From: Xestospongia bergquistia
Lineage: Eukaryota > Porifera > Demospongiae > Haplosclerida > Petrosiidae
NCBI GenBank assembly: GCA_963965975.1
Contig: OZ014413.1
Span: forward strand, 684,501 to 748,500
Length of the DNA: 64,000 bases
Direction: 5' to 3'
The notes under the pieces are model-generated. The model saw only the letters and a list, made by a program, of their open reading frames with translations, did no database searches and was not told the origin of the DNA. How positions within the stretch are numbered: position 1 is the first letter of the stretch; each line of letters starts with the position of its first letter. Shown here in pieces: positions 1 to 15,300 of the stretch. Both the position numbers and the translations under genes were made by a program.

Positions 1-51
1 ATGTCAACTGTTCTTGGTCTATAATATAGTAACTTGGCGCTAATTACATAC

Positions 52-300
52 ATGTACATGTACATGTATGATCATGTGATCTCTGATACATTGTGCATGT
101 ATAATCATGTGATCTATGACACATTGTACATGTATGATCATATGATCCATGACTCATTGTACATGTATGATCATGTGATCTTTGACACATTGTACATGAA
201 TGATCATGTGATCTTTGACACATTGTACATGTATGATCATGTGATCTTTGACACATTGTACATTCATGATCATGTGATATCTGATACATTGTATATTGTT
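52..300. repeat. 33-bp minisatellite, about 7.5 copies
   Basis: Unit around ATGATCATGTGATCTTTGAC, period 33 bp, with mild divergence. Because the period is a multiple of three and stop-free, it creates open frames on both strands (Tyr-Met-Tyr-Asp-His type repeats). It sits immediately upstream of the splice acceptor of exon 328-377, so I call it intronic. Confidence 0.9.
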
Positions 301-327
301 ATCTTTAGACACTTCTGCAATCTCTAG

Positions 328-3300
328 TCTACGATAATAATCGTCAAGAACCTGATCCAATCAACAGAACCTTAACGGTAATAAATACTCTAATTTAATT
401 AATAATCTTAATTATTTGTTTTATCTATTAATTTATTAGGTTCAAGTTAATGATGGCAGTTTCCCCAGTAATGTTCTTGCTGTTACCATAGTAACAGAGC
501 CTGTCAATGATGAACCTCCAGTTGTTAATTCTGATGGAGTTGAGTTCATCTTTATTGAAGAGGATGGTCCTATCAATATTGTAGGACCAGCTGCAAACAT
601 TACAGATATGGACAACCTACCTGAACATAATCGTGTTAACTATGTCTGTGCTCAAATAAATCAACCCAAACCTGGTGATGGACTAATGGCTCCTTTAATT
701 AATTCTTCAATTGTTACCGTGGAGATGAACAACTCAAAACTTTGTATTGATTTCAGTTCTTGCGATAATGATTTCACTGACGACAGTTGTTTTAATAGCT
801 TATTACTTGGTATTGAGTTTAACAATACACTAGATGAACCAGATCTTACTGATCGTATCATATCACTTATTGTAAGTTTAACAAAACATTAATAAATAAT
901 TTATTGTTATTAGTTTTTACTTTATTATCAAACCCTTAGTTAATTATATTAATTAATGTCTTGAGAATGAATTATTTCATTTGTATTTTCATAATAGGCT
1001 TATGACAGTAATTATAATCTCAGCTGGACAACTACTGTCACTGTGAAATTTAAAGCTATTAATGACAAGCAACATATCTTGTATCTTAATGGAACAGCCA
1101 TGACTACATATTCAAATGTTACATTCATTGAAGAAGGTCCAGCTGTTCTTTTAACACAAGATTTGTTAATCTCTGATGATGATACTGGATTGAAACAATT
1201 CAATGAAGCTACCATTACAATTCAAAAAGGTAGATTGCTATACAAACACCTTTTAATTCACCTGTCCATTTATTGACCTCTCTGTTTGTTCATCCACTGT
1301 CTTGTTCCTCCATGTAGCTCATGATGAAGACTATCTTGAAATCAATTGGTCTCTGGTGGATATTAATAACTTAACAAATAAAACTAACGCTAACCAAACA
1401 CAGATCACTATCTTAGGCAATGCTACTCAATACACATATGCATCTATATTACAAACAGCTAAATTTGGTAACACAGCTGACGAGCCTACCCCTCCATATA
1501 CACCTGTGAATCGAGACATCTTGTTTGAAGTTAAAGATAGCAACTTCTTTGCCACAGCTACAGCAACTGTTACTCTCGAACCTGTCAACGACCCACCAAC
1601 TATTCAAGTTGGTAATGTCACTTTTAACGAAACAACACGTGAGCCAATCTTCTTGTTTGCTTCATCTACTTTGATTGATGATACTGACCACAAACAACTG
1701 ATTTGGATAACAATAGAAATATATCCTCACATTGATTCCTTAGATAACCTGACTATACCTGATATTACAGGTGTCAATATATCACGTGAATACATTTGGG
1801 CTCCAACAAGTGTCTGTTTTCCAGCTGCTAATGAGTTTACTGTTCAACGTATTAACATTTCTGGACCAGCAAACAAAAGTGTCTTTCAAGATGCTCTTTA
1901 TAATATTACTTATAATAATGACTGTCCTGGTCTTGTTCTGACTCAACGATCAATTCGTATTGATTTATTTGATGGTGATGATATTGATATAGTGTGGACA
2001 TTTATTGATATAGAAGCATTTAATGATACACCAGTGTGTTTCTTTGGACCCTGGCCCGTAAGTAATTTTGTATTAATGTATTTGTACTCTTAAATAGAAC
2101 TTAGAACTTGATTTATGGTATTTATTATATGATTTCATCTTAGGGCTACAAGTCAAGGACAGCAACGTATACAGAAGATGACACACCTGTTTCTATAGCA
2201 ACAAACTTGACATTGGCAGATTTAGATGGGTCACCTGACTACACAGACATTGTAAATGTCACTATTACAGAGTTGGCAGATGAAGACCAAGAGATAATAT
2301 ATTTTGATAATACAACAACTAGCATTACTGTTGTACAGACTGTGTTTCCTACATCTGATAATGGTTTTACTGCAGTCTATGAATTGAGGAATGGGAGTAC
2401 ATATGCTGAATATAATCAGGTATGTATTAATAATGTATTGTAATTATATGATACATATATATAGTATATATAGTTGTAGTACACTATATGGTAGATATAT
2501 AGTGTATATAGTTGTAGTACACTATATGGTAGATATATAGTGTATATAGTTGTAGTACACTATATGGTAGATATATAGTGTATATAGTTGTAGTACACTA
2601 TATGGTAGATATATAGTATATATAGTTGTAGTACACTATATGATAGATATATAGTATATATAGTTGTAGTACACTATATGATAGATATATAGTATATATA
2701 GTTGTAGTACACTATATGATAGATATATAGTATATATAGTTGTAGTACACTATATGATAGATATATAGTATATATAGTTGTAGTACACTATATGGTAGAT
2801 ATATAGTATATATAGTTGTAGTACACTATATGGTAGATATATAGTATATATAGTTGTAGTACACTATATGGTAGATATATAGTATATATAGTTGTAGTAC
2901 ACTATATGGTAGATATATAGTGTATATAGTTGTAGTACACTATATGGTAGATATATAGTGTATATAGTTGTAGTACACTATATGATAGATATATAGTATA
3001 TATAGTTGTAGTACACTATATGATAGATATATAGTATATATAGTTGTAGTACACTATATGGTAGATATATAGTATATATAGTTGTAGTACACTATATGGT
3101 AGATATATAGTATATATAGTTGTAGTACACTATATGGTAGATATATAGTATATATAGTTGTAGTACACTATATGGTAGATATATAGTGTATATAGTTGTA
3201 GTACACTATATGGTAGATATATAGTGTATATAGTTGTAGTACACTATATGGTAGATATATAGTATATATAGTTGTAGTACACTATATGGTAGATATATAG

Positions 3301-6300
3301 TGTATATAGTTGTAGTACATCTCAATATGATATTTATTTTAAGTCCAGGTAATGTACACTATGTTCTTGTGTTTAATTTGTATCTTTTTATTTTGTCATT
3401 ATAAGTGAATATTGAAAACAACAAATAAAATGAGTCTGCTCCCATTGGTACTTTCCATCCAATGATTTTAATTTTTTAGAACGGGCATTTGTCATTGACA
3501 TGGCCAATTGAAACTTAAATATATAGATTAAAACACTTCCTTAGAAAGACATACAGTCCTTAAAAAAACATAGAAAGTATAACATCCAGCAACATTATTG
3601 TATAAAGTGATCCAAGGCCAATTTTCTACCAAGTTTAATCTTGTTCTTCTTTTTACAGATACTGAAATCCATGACATACTTGGACAAAAATCCTGAACCT
3701 CGTGATCAGTTACCACGTCCATTAACAATAGCAATTAACAACCCTGATTTTTCTGCATGCTCTATTCAAATTACTGTTGTCAATACACCTGATCCTCCTG
3801 TCATTGGTCTACCAGCTGAATTTAATAGAGAATACATAGAGGATGAAGGTGTTATCCTTGTGACCAATACCACTATCATCATTTCAGATGAAGATAACTT
3901 CCTCCTATATCAAGCTCGTATCTTTATCCCTAACACTCCAAATCAATATGGCTTCTCAGATTTCCTCTATCTCCCTTCTGACTTTCTTGATAGCTTTGAC
4001 ATTACAGGTAATGGTACTAACTTTATCACTGCTACCGGTAAATCTCTTTTATTGGAACATCCCATTTTTATCGAATTACTTACAAATATAAGTTTTGCTA
4101 CTGATGATCAAGCAACTGATATTACTCGTAATCTTACATTTACTGTTGAAGAGAATCCATTAGGAGACACTGGTCCTAGTATTGCTACTGTTGTTCCTAT
4201 TTATATTAAACAACTCAATGATAAACCAGTTTTAACTGGTTCTCATTTTGTTGTTAATACAACGCTTGATGATTATCTTCCAGCTGATAGTAAGAACCCT
4301 GGGTTTTTGCCATCTTACTTACTTAATTCTAGTAACGTCAATGACCCCGACTCCATATATCCTCCTAATCCAGATTTTATAGGGTTAGCTATTTACCAAG
4401 CAAACAATGGATCACTTGGCAGCTGGCAATATTGGTGGAATGGCACATGGTCTAATATCACTGACATCAGTTCTTGTAGTCCACTCTTCATCACTGATAG
4501 TCAGAGAGTACGATTTTTACCTGATCCTAATATAGACAAGATTAATGGTCATGTATCTTTTGACTATCGAGTCTGGGATGGTACATCAAAGTATGTATGT
4601 GTTGGTGATGTAATAAGATCAGATCAAGAAGCTTCTATTAGTAATGATACTGCTAGTTTCTCTTATTTTGTGAAATATCTTAATCGTGCTCCAGTTATTG
4701 TCATTGACCATTTTTATCTTTCTAGTATTCAGGAAGATCAACCCACTAATGGCGAACGTGTTTCTGAGTTAGCCAATGAAATTGCCGAAGATTACGACGA
4801 TCTTGAGATTAGCTTTGTAGTAGTTGCAGCAGATACCAGATATGGAGAATGGCAATACAGAGATACTGCTTCATCTCCATGGCAACCATTCCCTTCAAAT
4901 TTATCATCTCATAATGCACTTCACTTAGTCCCAGATAGTTGGGTACGTTTTGTACCGAGTACTAACTTTGTTGGTACAAGTTCTATTACCGTACATGCTT
5001 GGGATTTAACGAACCCTATTTATAGTATCAGTTACGTTGACAGTCTTTCAGTACCACTAAGACACTCTGGACCTTATTCCTTGATGTCTGCCGATTTTAT
5101 TCAACATGTACAACATGTCAATGACCCTCCAGTATTGATGTTATCACATACCAGTATTGTCTTTAGAGAAAATGGTCCTCAAATAAGATTGTTTAACTCA
5201 CTAAATATCACAGACTCTGATAATACTGAATTACAATCAGCTACTGTAACATTAGAATGTCCGAGTTGTCCTGGTAACATCCAGTTACAATCTATCCCTG
5301 GATCTGGTTCGTTAACTCCTGGCTCAAGTGATCAGATCATTTCTCAACATGGTAGTGGCTTTAATGTCAATAGATCTGATACTGGCTCTCAAATACGTCT
5401 AGATATAACACCAATCAATGACGCTAGCCTCTTAGCATTTCAAACCTATCTTCAATCGCTATATTTCACTAACATAATGGAGGAACCAATATTAGCTGAT
5501 CGTATAGTAACTCTCTTTGTCTCTGATGGCTACAATATTAGCAGTAATGTCATTGTAACTGTATCTATTCAACAAGATAACGATAATCCTCCAGTTATAA
5601 CACTTCCTTATCCTAGTTTTGACTATATTGAGGGTAGTGGAATGGTGGACTTATTTCCAATTGAAGCAGCTGTTATAACAGATTTAGATGAGTCTCTTGA
5701 TCTCTATAATCTTACAGTGTCTATATTAGGAGCTAATAATACCGAGAGTCTTCATACAACATACTCTGGTTTCGGTCTTAATGTTACATCATCTGATCAT
5801 TTTATATTATTTAGTGGTCCAGCAAGTTTAGCAATGTTCAATTATGCTCTTAATTCATTACAGTATTCTAACACAGAGGATGAACCTGGTCAAATTGATC
5901 GACTCATTGCTTTTGTTATTGATGATGGTCTTTACATTAGTACTGTAATGTTAACTGTCTCAGTACAACCCATTAATGACAAATTACCTATAATATCACT
6001 GAACACTACCACTTTGATCTACTATGAAGTTAATCCTATATCACCATCAATCCATATTGCTCCAGATATTATTGTTACTGATAATGATATACCTAATACA
6101 CCAGTCAAAATGGCAAGAATTCATATTATTAATGCACAAGATCCACCTAATGAAGAGCGTCTCTTCTTAATGAGTGTGGTACCAGGGGTAGAAGCTACTT
6201 CCCTAGACTATGAGAGAACTCTTATTATAAGAAGTGCCAGTGGAAATATGGAGTTAACAATTTGGCAAGTAGAACAGGCACTACGACAAGTTGTTTACCA

Positions 6301-9300
6301 AAACACAGCAGAAGAACCTAACCCAATGTCTCGTAATATCTCTATTGTTATTGGTGACAACTTGTATGAGTACAACTTGACCTATACTGATCCTGTCTAT
6401 ATAAATATTGAATATGTTTTAGCTAATGATGATCCTAAAGTGCTATTGAATCGTGAGGTTGTATATTATACTGAGGATCAAGTACCAAGTCACATTATGT
6501 TAGCTCCTAATGCTACAATTATTGATGTTGACAATACATACTTAGCTGGTCTTTATATAGAACTGAATACAACTGAAAATATAGATCATTCATATGAACT
6601 ACTATTGTTAAATGTTTCCTTAATACCTCCAAGTATTATTGTCTACACTTCTATTAATACTTCTGTAGGATTTGTGCTAACTGGAGTTGCCCCTGTTGAG
6701 ACCTATGAAACCATTCTTCGATCTTTAACCTACAATAACATAGACCCTTCTGGAAATCCTGAGATTGGAACAAGAAAACTTATCGTTACACCTGTAGGTA
6801 TAGACACTGGTATTGGAGTATCTGATGAATTGAACATTGACTTCAGTGCTGTGAACAATCCACCTATACTTGATCTCAATGGCATGGCATTATCTGGACG
6901 TAACCACATTGTATCTTTTAGAGAAGAGAGTAGAACACCTGTGAAAGTTCTTGCTGATGACTTTGAACTACTCGATGTTGACAGCACAACTTTAACTAGT
7001 ATTAATATAACAATGTCTCCATACCTTGATATAGGATATGAGACACTTACCATAACTTCTCCTAATGACATATCATTGTATCAACCTAATCCTTACTGGA
7101 TCTCATTACAAGCTAATCCTCCTGCTATCATTGACAGTTTTAGACAAGCTCTCTCTACATTAAACTATACAAACACTGCCGATGAACCTCAGGGTAACGA
7201 AAGACAAGTTGAATTTGTTGTTAGTGATGGAGAAGCATGGAGCTCTCCTGTTACAACTACAATCTTGTTTGTCCATGTTAATGACCAACCATCCCTCAAT
7301 CTTTCGGGATCTATGAAAAATTATACTACTGAATATGTTGAGAATACCACAGCTGTATCTATTGCACCCTCACCATCTCTCAGAGATGATGATAATGAAA
7401 ACTTTACTGGACTACTCATTGAAGTTATTCCTCCATATTTCACTGGTGATGTAATATCAATAGTTGGAATTAATCTAACATACATTTCTGGTATGTATTC
7501 TGCTTCATTTCCTCCAATTTTTCGACCAGATTTAGAGGATATCATTGGTACTTTAGCTTTTTCTAACAATGAAGAAGAACCACCAGTTGGTACTAGAATA
7601 TTCTGTGTGTATGTATCTGATGGTCAGTTATGGAGTGATCCTGCTTGTACAACTGTTCAGTTAATTCCTATCAATGATAACCCTCCGGTATTTTCACCAG
7701 ATCATTACAGTACCTCTGTCATTGAAGAAAGACCTAATCTTGTTGTACCTCATCTTAATCTAGCTGTTACAGATAAAGACTCTTTGAATTCAAATGTTAC
7801 TTTTAATTGGGCTATTGTTGCTGGAGATGACTGCCATCAGAGTAGCTCTGGAATGAAGACACCACCTTTCTTCTCTGGAGATGGTTCTACCTCAAATTAT
7901 ATTATGATACAAACTCCATGTCGTTTTTCTATTGATGATAATGGAGTCATTTCTACAACAGCTACTCCTCCTGATAGAGAGATGAAATCTTTTTATAATC
8001 TTACTGTATCTGTTAGTGATGGTGAGCACACAACTTACGCTCAAGTAGACATTATCATTGAAGATGAAAATGATAATCCACTTTGCTTTGATCCAAGAGA
8101 GTACAATATTAGTATATCAATTGGAGAACAAGCTGGTACTGTTCTTCGTCAACTTACTACAACAGACCCAGATACTGCTGATGGTCTCTTCATATTGTAC
8201 ACTCTTACATCTCAACAAATGCTCAATCTACCAATAATGATTGGGCGTACTACTGGTATACTGACACTAACAGTTAGTGAAAGTGATCCAAGTTTTCCAA
8301 GTGATGTTCCATTGTTTGTTATGACAGCTGATGTATCAGATGATAGACATACTGCTTCAGAAAATAATTGTGAAGCTACTATTTATGTAACTGTTCCTTT
8401 CAATGCTGAAGCTCCTCAGTTTGTTCAAGAAACATACTCCTTCTCTGTGTTAGAAAATACTCAATCAGAAACAAGTGTCTTCACCATTACAGCAACTGAT
8501 AGTGACGAAGGCACAAATGGTGACATCTCTTATTCCATCAATGCAAATGGTGCTCCATTTGTTATTAATAGCAATACTGGTATTATCACTCTAACATCTT
8601 CGTTAGATTTTGAAACTACTGAGAAATACATGTTTGCTGTTGAGGCTCGTGACCATGGTAAACTTCCTCGTTCATCAACAGTTAATGTAACAGCACTCAT
8701 TGGAAATGTCAACGAGTTCTCACCAATGTTTACCAAATTTGATTATAGTGAGTCCATATGTGAAAATGTACCAAATGGAACAAACATAGTACAGGTCACA
8801 GCAAATGATGGTGACAATGGTTTGTTTGGTGAAATAACTTATACTATATTTCAAACAGCTGGTTGTGTAGATTGTTTTAATATTAATCCTTCTACTGGTA
8901 TGATCTATACTATTGGTAGTATTGACTATGAGACACATCAGACGTCAATCCTCTTTGTAAATGCTCAAGATGGTGGAGGAAACATAGCCTTTCCTTTTGC
9001 AGATGTAACAATAAAGGTACTCAATGACAATGAACACGCACCTACTTTTGAAAGCACTTTTATTTCCATGGAAATACCTGAGAACTTCCCCGTCAATGCT
9101 ATGCTGCCTAAACAAGTCACAGCTACTGATGATGACACCACTTGTTCTGTAGATCAATGTAATGGTACTATTCCAATTGATACAACTTCTTGTCCAGATG
9201 TGAGTTCTCTAACTTATACCATTCAATCTGGGAATAGTGAAGGTCTTTTTAGAATCATTCCATCAACTGGTGTCCTGTTGCTTAATTCAACTCTTGACCA

Positions 9301-12300
9301 TGAGGCACTCACTCAAATAACCTTCTCACTTGAAATAGCTGTAACAGATGGTCAATACACATCACTAGCAACTGTACATATTACTGTCCTTAATATCAGT
9401 GAATTTAGTCCTGTCTTTGATAATAGTACCTACCAAACATCTATTGATGAGAATACCAGTATTGGTACTGTTATAATAACAGTCCATGCTACTGATGCTG
9501 ATAATACTCCCTTTACTTATGCATTATCTGGTGACAATGTCAATTACTTTAATATTGATCCAATCACTGGAGTAATCAGTATAGCACAACTTCTTGACCG
9601 TGAAGTGATTTCCTCCTTCTCATTAATTGCTACTGCCTCTGAAGCAGCATTAAAGAACATGACTGGTATGGCTACTGTTATAATTAATGTTAATGATCTC
9701 AACGATAACAAACCAATGTTTGTACAAGGGCAATACAATTTTAATGTACCAGAGAATCAAGCTGTGGGAACTATTATTGGAACCGTCTTGGCAACAGATG
9801 CTGATGCAGGAATTAATGCTGAGTTCCTATATTTCATATCATCCATACTGCCTGCTAATAGTACAGGATCGTTTGTTATTAATTCATCTTCAGGTCAAAT
9901 AACAGCTCTTAAAACTTTTGATAGAGAATTAAGAGATCAATATATGTTGACTGTTGTAGCTATTGACAGTGGTAACTTAAACAGCAGTGTCATGGTTCAT
10001 GTTGCTATAACTGACGTTAATGATAATACTCCAAGGTTCTCAATGGATGTCTTTACAGCTCAAATACCTGAGAATACTTTAGTAGGATCTCTTGTAGTAA
10101 CGTTAGTAGCCTATGATAACGATGTCGGCAGTAACGCTCAACTTAGTTATAGTATTGTCAGTGGTAATGATGGTCATTTCAAGTTAGATCCATCCAGTGG
10201 ACAGTTAAGGGTTAATAATACTTTAGACTATGAACAGCGGACATCATATAACCTTACCATCATTGTTACTGATAATGGAGACATACCACTTAGCTCTTCA
10301 ACTATTGTCTATATCACTCTTGAAGATGTTAATGACAATGCTCCTGAATTTACTAATTCTTTCTCTGCCTCTATTCCAGAGCACAGTAGTAATAACACTT
10401 TAGTACTCAACTTAACAGCCACCGATAATGATGAAGGGTCTAATGCAGTCATAAATTTCATCATCACTGGACCCCTTAATACCCCATTTACTTTAGATCA
10501 TGAAAGTGGACAAATTCGAGTATTGAATTCAGCTGAAATTGACAGGGAAGTACAACAAAAACACTATATAAATGTGGTTGCTTTTAACCCCCTTGATATA
10601 AGCGGTCCTAACACTACTGCCACGGTGACTGTTACTCTTACAGATATCAATGATAACTCTCCTCTTTTTGACGTTGACGTCATAATCTTCTCAGTTGATG
10701 AAGATGATACACCTGTCTCTAATGTTTTAATCCCTGGCAGTATCTTTGGTTCTGGTAATCAACGATATATAGCTACTGTTAATGCTACTGACAAGGATGC
10801 ACAGAATACTTTAAACTCTGAAATAACTTATACCATCACTGGTGGATCAGGTGAATCCACTTTTATAATAAATGGTAATTCTGGAGCTATTTATTCCATT
10901 TCTCCTCTTGACTATGAACAGATCACTACATATACTTTACACATCACAGCTAGTGATAATGGAGTACCTGTATTGTCGTCAAATGTGACAGTTATCATCA
11001 ATGTTCTTGATATTAATGATAACAAACCAGTGTTTGATCAAAGTATTTACACTATATCTATTTCTGAGGCCTTACAAGTTGGTGAAGAAGTTATTCAAGT
11101 AACAGCTAGTGATGCTGATAGCAATAGTAATGCTGACATAACATATACTATATTAAACACTGGACTACCATTTATTATTAATAGTTATACAGGTGATATC
11201 ATATTGAACCAAACACTTGACAGAGAGACAAAAGACTTGTACATATTTGAAGTTGTTGCCACTGATCATGGAACAATACCTCTCAGTTCTACAACACAGA
11301 TCAATGTAACAGTACAAGATGCTAATGATAACTCTCCAATTATAACTCCATTGACACTGGTATCTCCAATACCAGAGAATACTAACATAGGATTTGTAGT
11401 AGCTACATTTAAAATAACTGACGAAGATATTGGCTCCAATGCAGACACAACTTTAACATTGTCAGGTGATTCTGATCACTTTGCTGTCAATCAAAATGGA
11501 GTTGTTACAGTAAATGGTATTCTTGATTATGATCTTGGAGTATCTTCTTTTAATATCACCTTAACAGCTCGTAATACTGAGTCACCACACTTACATAGTA
11601 GTTATACTTTTATTATTGAAATTACCAACCTTAACGATAATGCACCCATTGTTGTTTTTGGAACAAATAATGTCCAATTCTCAGAAGGTAGTGATTTTGC
11701 TGTTGAATTAAATGTCGGTATTACAATTGAAGACCTCGATGGACGTAACTTTACTCAGATTTATGATGCTAAGGTTGAGTTTGTCAACCCAAATCCTCTC
11801 GAACCTAGTTACCCGTTCACACCTACATCAGCTGATAATCCATCAGAGTGTACTCTAGAAGACAAGGTAGCTAAAATGACTGCCTGTGGTCTTGCAAGTT
11901 CAGGCACACTGTCCGTTTTACCACCAGATAACAAACTAACGATATTTCCTAACTCAGATATCTTAACACAATCTGATACTACTCTATTGCTCAACGCTGG
12001 TCTTCAAAATTATGCCTATCTCAGCGCTCAACTTGGTTCCACTACCTTATCTATTCTTTCATGGATATGGTACGTACCAACAAATGGAGCTGCTACCATC
12101 TTCTCCTATGTAGCTAATGATCATACAATCTACAGTGCTGCCTGCCATGATCAAGTTGATTTACAATTCACTTATTATGCTAACAATTCAGAACAAACTG
12201 TTGTATTTGACGGAGTTTGTAATGCTTTAACTAATCAATGGCACCATCTTTCTTTGGTAATTCATTCGTTAACAGGTACTCCACAACTAACTATTTATAT

Positions 12301-15300
12301 TGATGGTACGTTCTATACTGAACGGAGTATCCTTCAACCTGAAGACACCAATGGAAAAAGGATTTATCTCGGGGCAAGACCCATTGCTGGTGTTTCTCCT
12401 CCAGTTAAAGATTATTTCACAGGTCGACTACACCGTATGGTAGTCAGTCCATCTGTTATCATTGATAACAATATTAACTGTATTATCGGATGTGGGGTCT
12501 ATCTGTATTCTTCCTCTCTTACTCCTCCAGTCCCTTACTATTATAATTACACCAAGAGACTATTGTTCGCCGAGGGAATAAGAGAGATACCAATCTACGA
12601 ACAGTTCCTAAACACTTTTATATTTGTGATAGCATTTACTGAGCCTCGTAGTCTTAGCTATGATTTGGATTATACTGTAACTGATGGCGGATTTAACTGT
12701 ATCCCTGTACAACTCAATATCACTATAGAACCTAGCAATGACGGACCTCCAGTACTTGATCTTAATGGTCCATATGGTACCAACTTTAATACAGTCTTTA
12801 CAGAAGAAGCTGGTCCTGTACACATTGTTAACACCACCTCTCTTACGCTAACTGACGTTGACTTACTTCCTTTCCCTTACATGATCAATGCAACCATTAC
12901 TAACTCTCCACAACCTGTGGGAGAAGAGATTTTAACTGTATCAAGTCTACCCATGGGTATGACCCAAATGTACACAAGTCGCTCTCTTATTATTGAAGGT
13001 ATGTTCTCCATTAGTTATTTTCAAACTGTACTCCGAACTTTGACCTATAACAACATAGCTAATGAACCTATTGGCACAACACGTATAGTTAGTATTGTTG
13101 TTAATGATCCATTCCAAGGACCAAGGATTAGTAACACTGCATATTCTACTATTACAATTCACTATGTCAATGATAAACCAGTTTTGCAAGTGGAGTCAAC
13201 TGGAATTGAATACGCAGAAGAAGATGGTGTTGTTCCCCTACTTGTAGGTGTTAACATCACAGACAGCGATAACATAAGTCTAGTCTCTGCTAGAATAGAG
13301 TTTACAGCTCCTGATGTTGCCTTGGAAATCTTATCTGTTAACACAACAGGCACAAATATCGCTAGTACATACAATATCTCAGTCAGTAGTAATGTGTTAG
13401 TATTAACAGGAGAAGACACTCTACAAGCTTACGAGAACGTCATAGCAAGTCTTAGCTATATCAACACTATGACTGACAATATTACAGCTGGTACTAGAGT
13501 CTTCACTCTAGCATTGTTTGACGGTGTTGATTACAGCGAGCCCAAAATTGCATACCTCTTCATAAAGGGTGTCAATGACGTGCCCATGATAGACCTCAAT
13601 GGAAAAAGTCAAGGTGATGACCATCTAACTAACTTTGTGGAGGAAGTTGATGTCACTATACCTATTGTATCACCAAATTTAACAATTACTGATGTTGATA
13701 GCACTTCACTAATTTATGTGAAAATAACCTTCTCATCTAGACTAGATGGACAATCCGAGTCTGTCTTATTAACCACGACAGGAACTACCTTAGCTGTCAC
13801 TGAGAATGGTGACACATACACTATAGCACCTATCTCATCTCTGTCTGCTCCTATTAATGAGTTCCAATCTGTTCTAAGAACTCTTCGATATCGAAATACA
13901 GCTGAAGAACCAACACCTGGACACCATACGTTAGAGATAATAGCTAATGATGGCATTGATACAAGTCCTATAGTATACAGTCGTATCAATGTAATACCAA
14001 CTAACGACAGACCAACATTAGATCTTGATAGTAGCGCTAATGGTACAAGTCATGATGGTGTCTTTGTAGAGGAGAGCATAGTTCCAACTCATTTGACTTC
14101 ATCTAATGTACAGGTAGCTGATAATGATAATGGTGCTTCCATTGCTACTGTTATGATTAATATCACTAATGCTTTAGATGGTATACATGAGGGAATTGTC
14201 TCTTTTGGTGAGAACATGACTCTCCCTATACCTGATTTAGTAGGTAATGAACTTCGTTATTCCATTACTCCATCTGATGGATCTCTTGAAAGTGTTACAC
14301 ATCTCCTCATGAATTTGGCATATACAAACATTCTTGTTGAGCCTACTGGAGGGAAACGTTATATTGCTATTTCTGTATCTGATGGTATAGAATATAGTAA
14401 TGTGGCTATTTCTATCATTAGTGTTGTTAATGTCAATGATAACTCTCCTATATTTGCTTCTATCTATACTGGTACAATATTTGAAAACAGACCAGCTAAT
14501 AGCTCTATAGTCACTGTTATAGCAACTGATGCTGATAGTGGTTATGATGGTATTGTATCATACTCCATCATTGGTGCATCTCCAGTTGAAGGAGAAACTC
14601 GATTTACAATTGAATCTAATACTGGACTCATAAAGACAATGACACCCCTTGATAGAGAAGAAATTAATTATTACATATTACATGTTCGAGCAACTGACCA
14701 TGGAAACACACCAAACTATGCCATTACTAATGTGACAATTGAAGTGTTGGATGTTAATGATAATGCTCCTACATTTACACAAGATCGCTACAATATTTCT
14801 GTATCAGAATTAATACAAGCCGGAACAATTATAGATACTATCGTAGCAACAGATCCTGATCTACCAGTTAACAGTGTTTTCTACGAGGGTATTGACAATG
14901 ACAACCTGTTCTATGTCAATCCAGATGGGACAATTATCGTGTTTTCTCCTCTTGATGCTGATATACCTCAACCTGTATATAACATTACTATAACTGCAGA
15001 AGATCTTGGTGGTATGAGTACATCAGTAATATACACTATTACCATATTAGATGCTAATGATAATGATCCAGTGTTTGATAAATCTTTGTATGAAGCTTCA
15101 GTTCCTGAGAACATGGCGGGAGCTTATGTGATCACAGTATCTGCTACTGATAAAGACTCTACAAGTAATGGAGAAATAACATATTCATTTGTAGATTCTT
15201 CTACCAGTCAAAATTTCATCATTGATAATACAACAGGAATAGTTACTACTGCTGTAGCATTTGATAGAGAAACAATCAATTTCTATGAGTTTGTAGTGAA

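Noticed and set aside
34-360. Short open frames on both strands at the left edge
   Set aside because: Produced by the stop-free 33-bp tandem repeat; no homology and no codon constraint.
2455-3320. Possible CRISPR-like array
   Set aside because: Units are contiguous with no unique spacers, and the context is a eukaryotic intron. The same applies to the arrays at 24,278, 49,745, 61,427 and 62,938.
3641-3658. Start codon of the 5,229-residue frame at 3641 as a true gene start
   Set aside because: The ATG lies in the intron just before the acceptor at 3658/3659; the upstream exon 2144-2419 joins in phase and completes a module, so the frame is an internal exon.
8720-9157. Minus-strand open frames inside the giant exon
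   Set aside because: Antisense shadows of EC repeats without homology.
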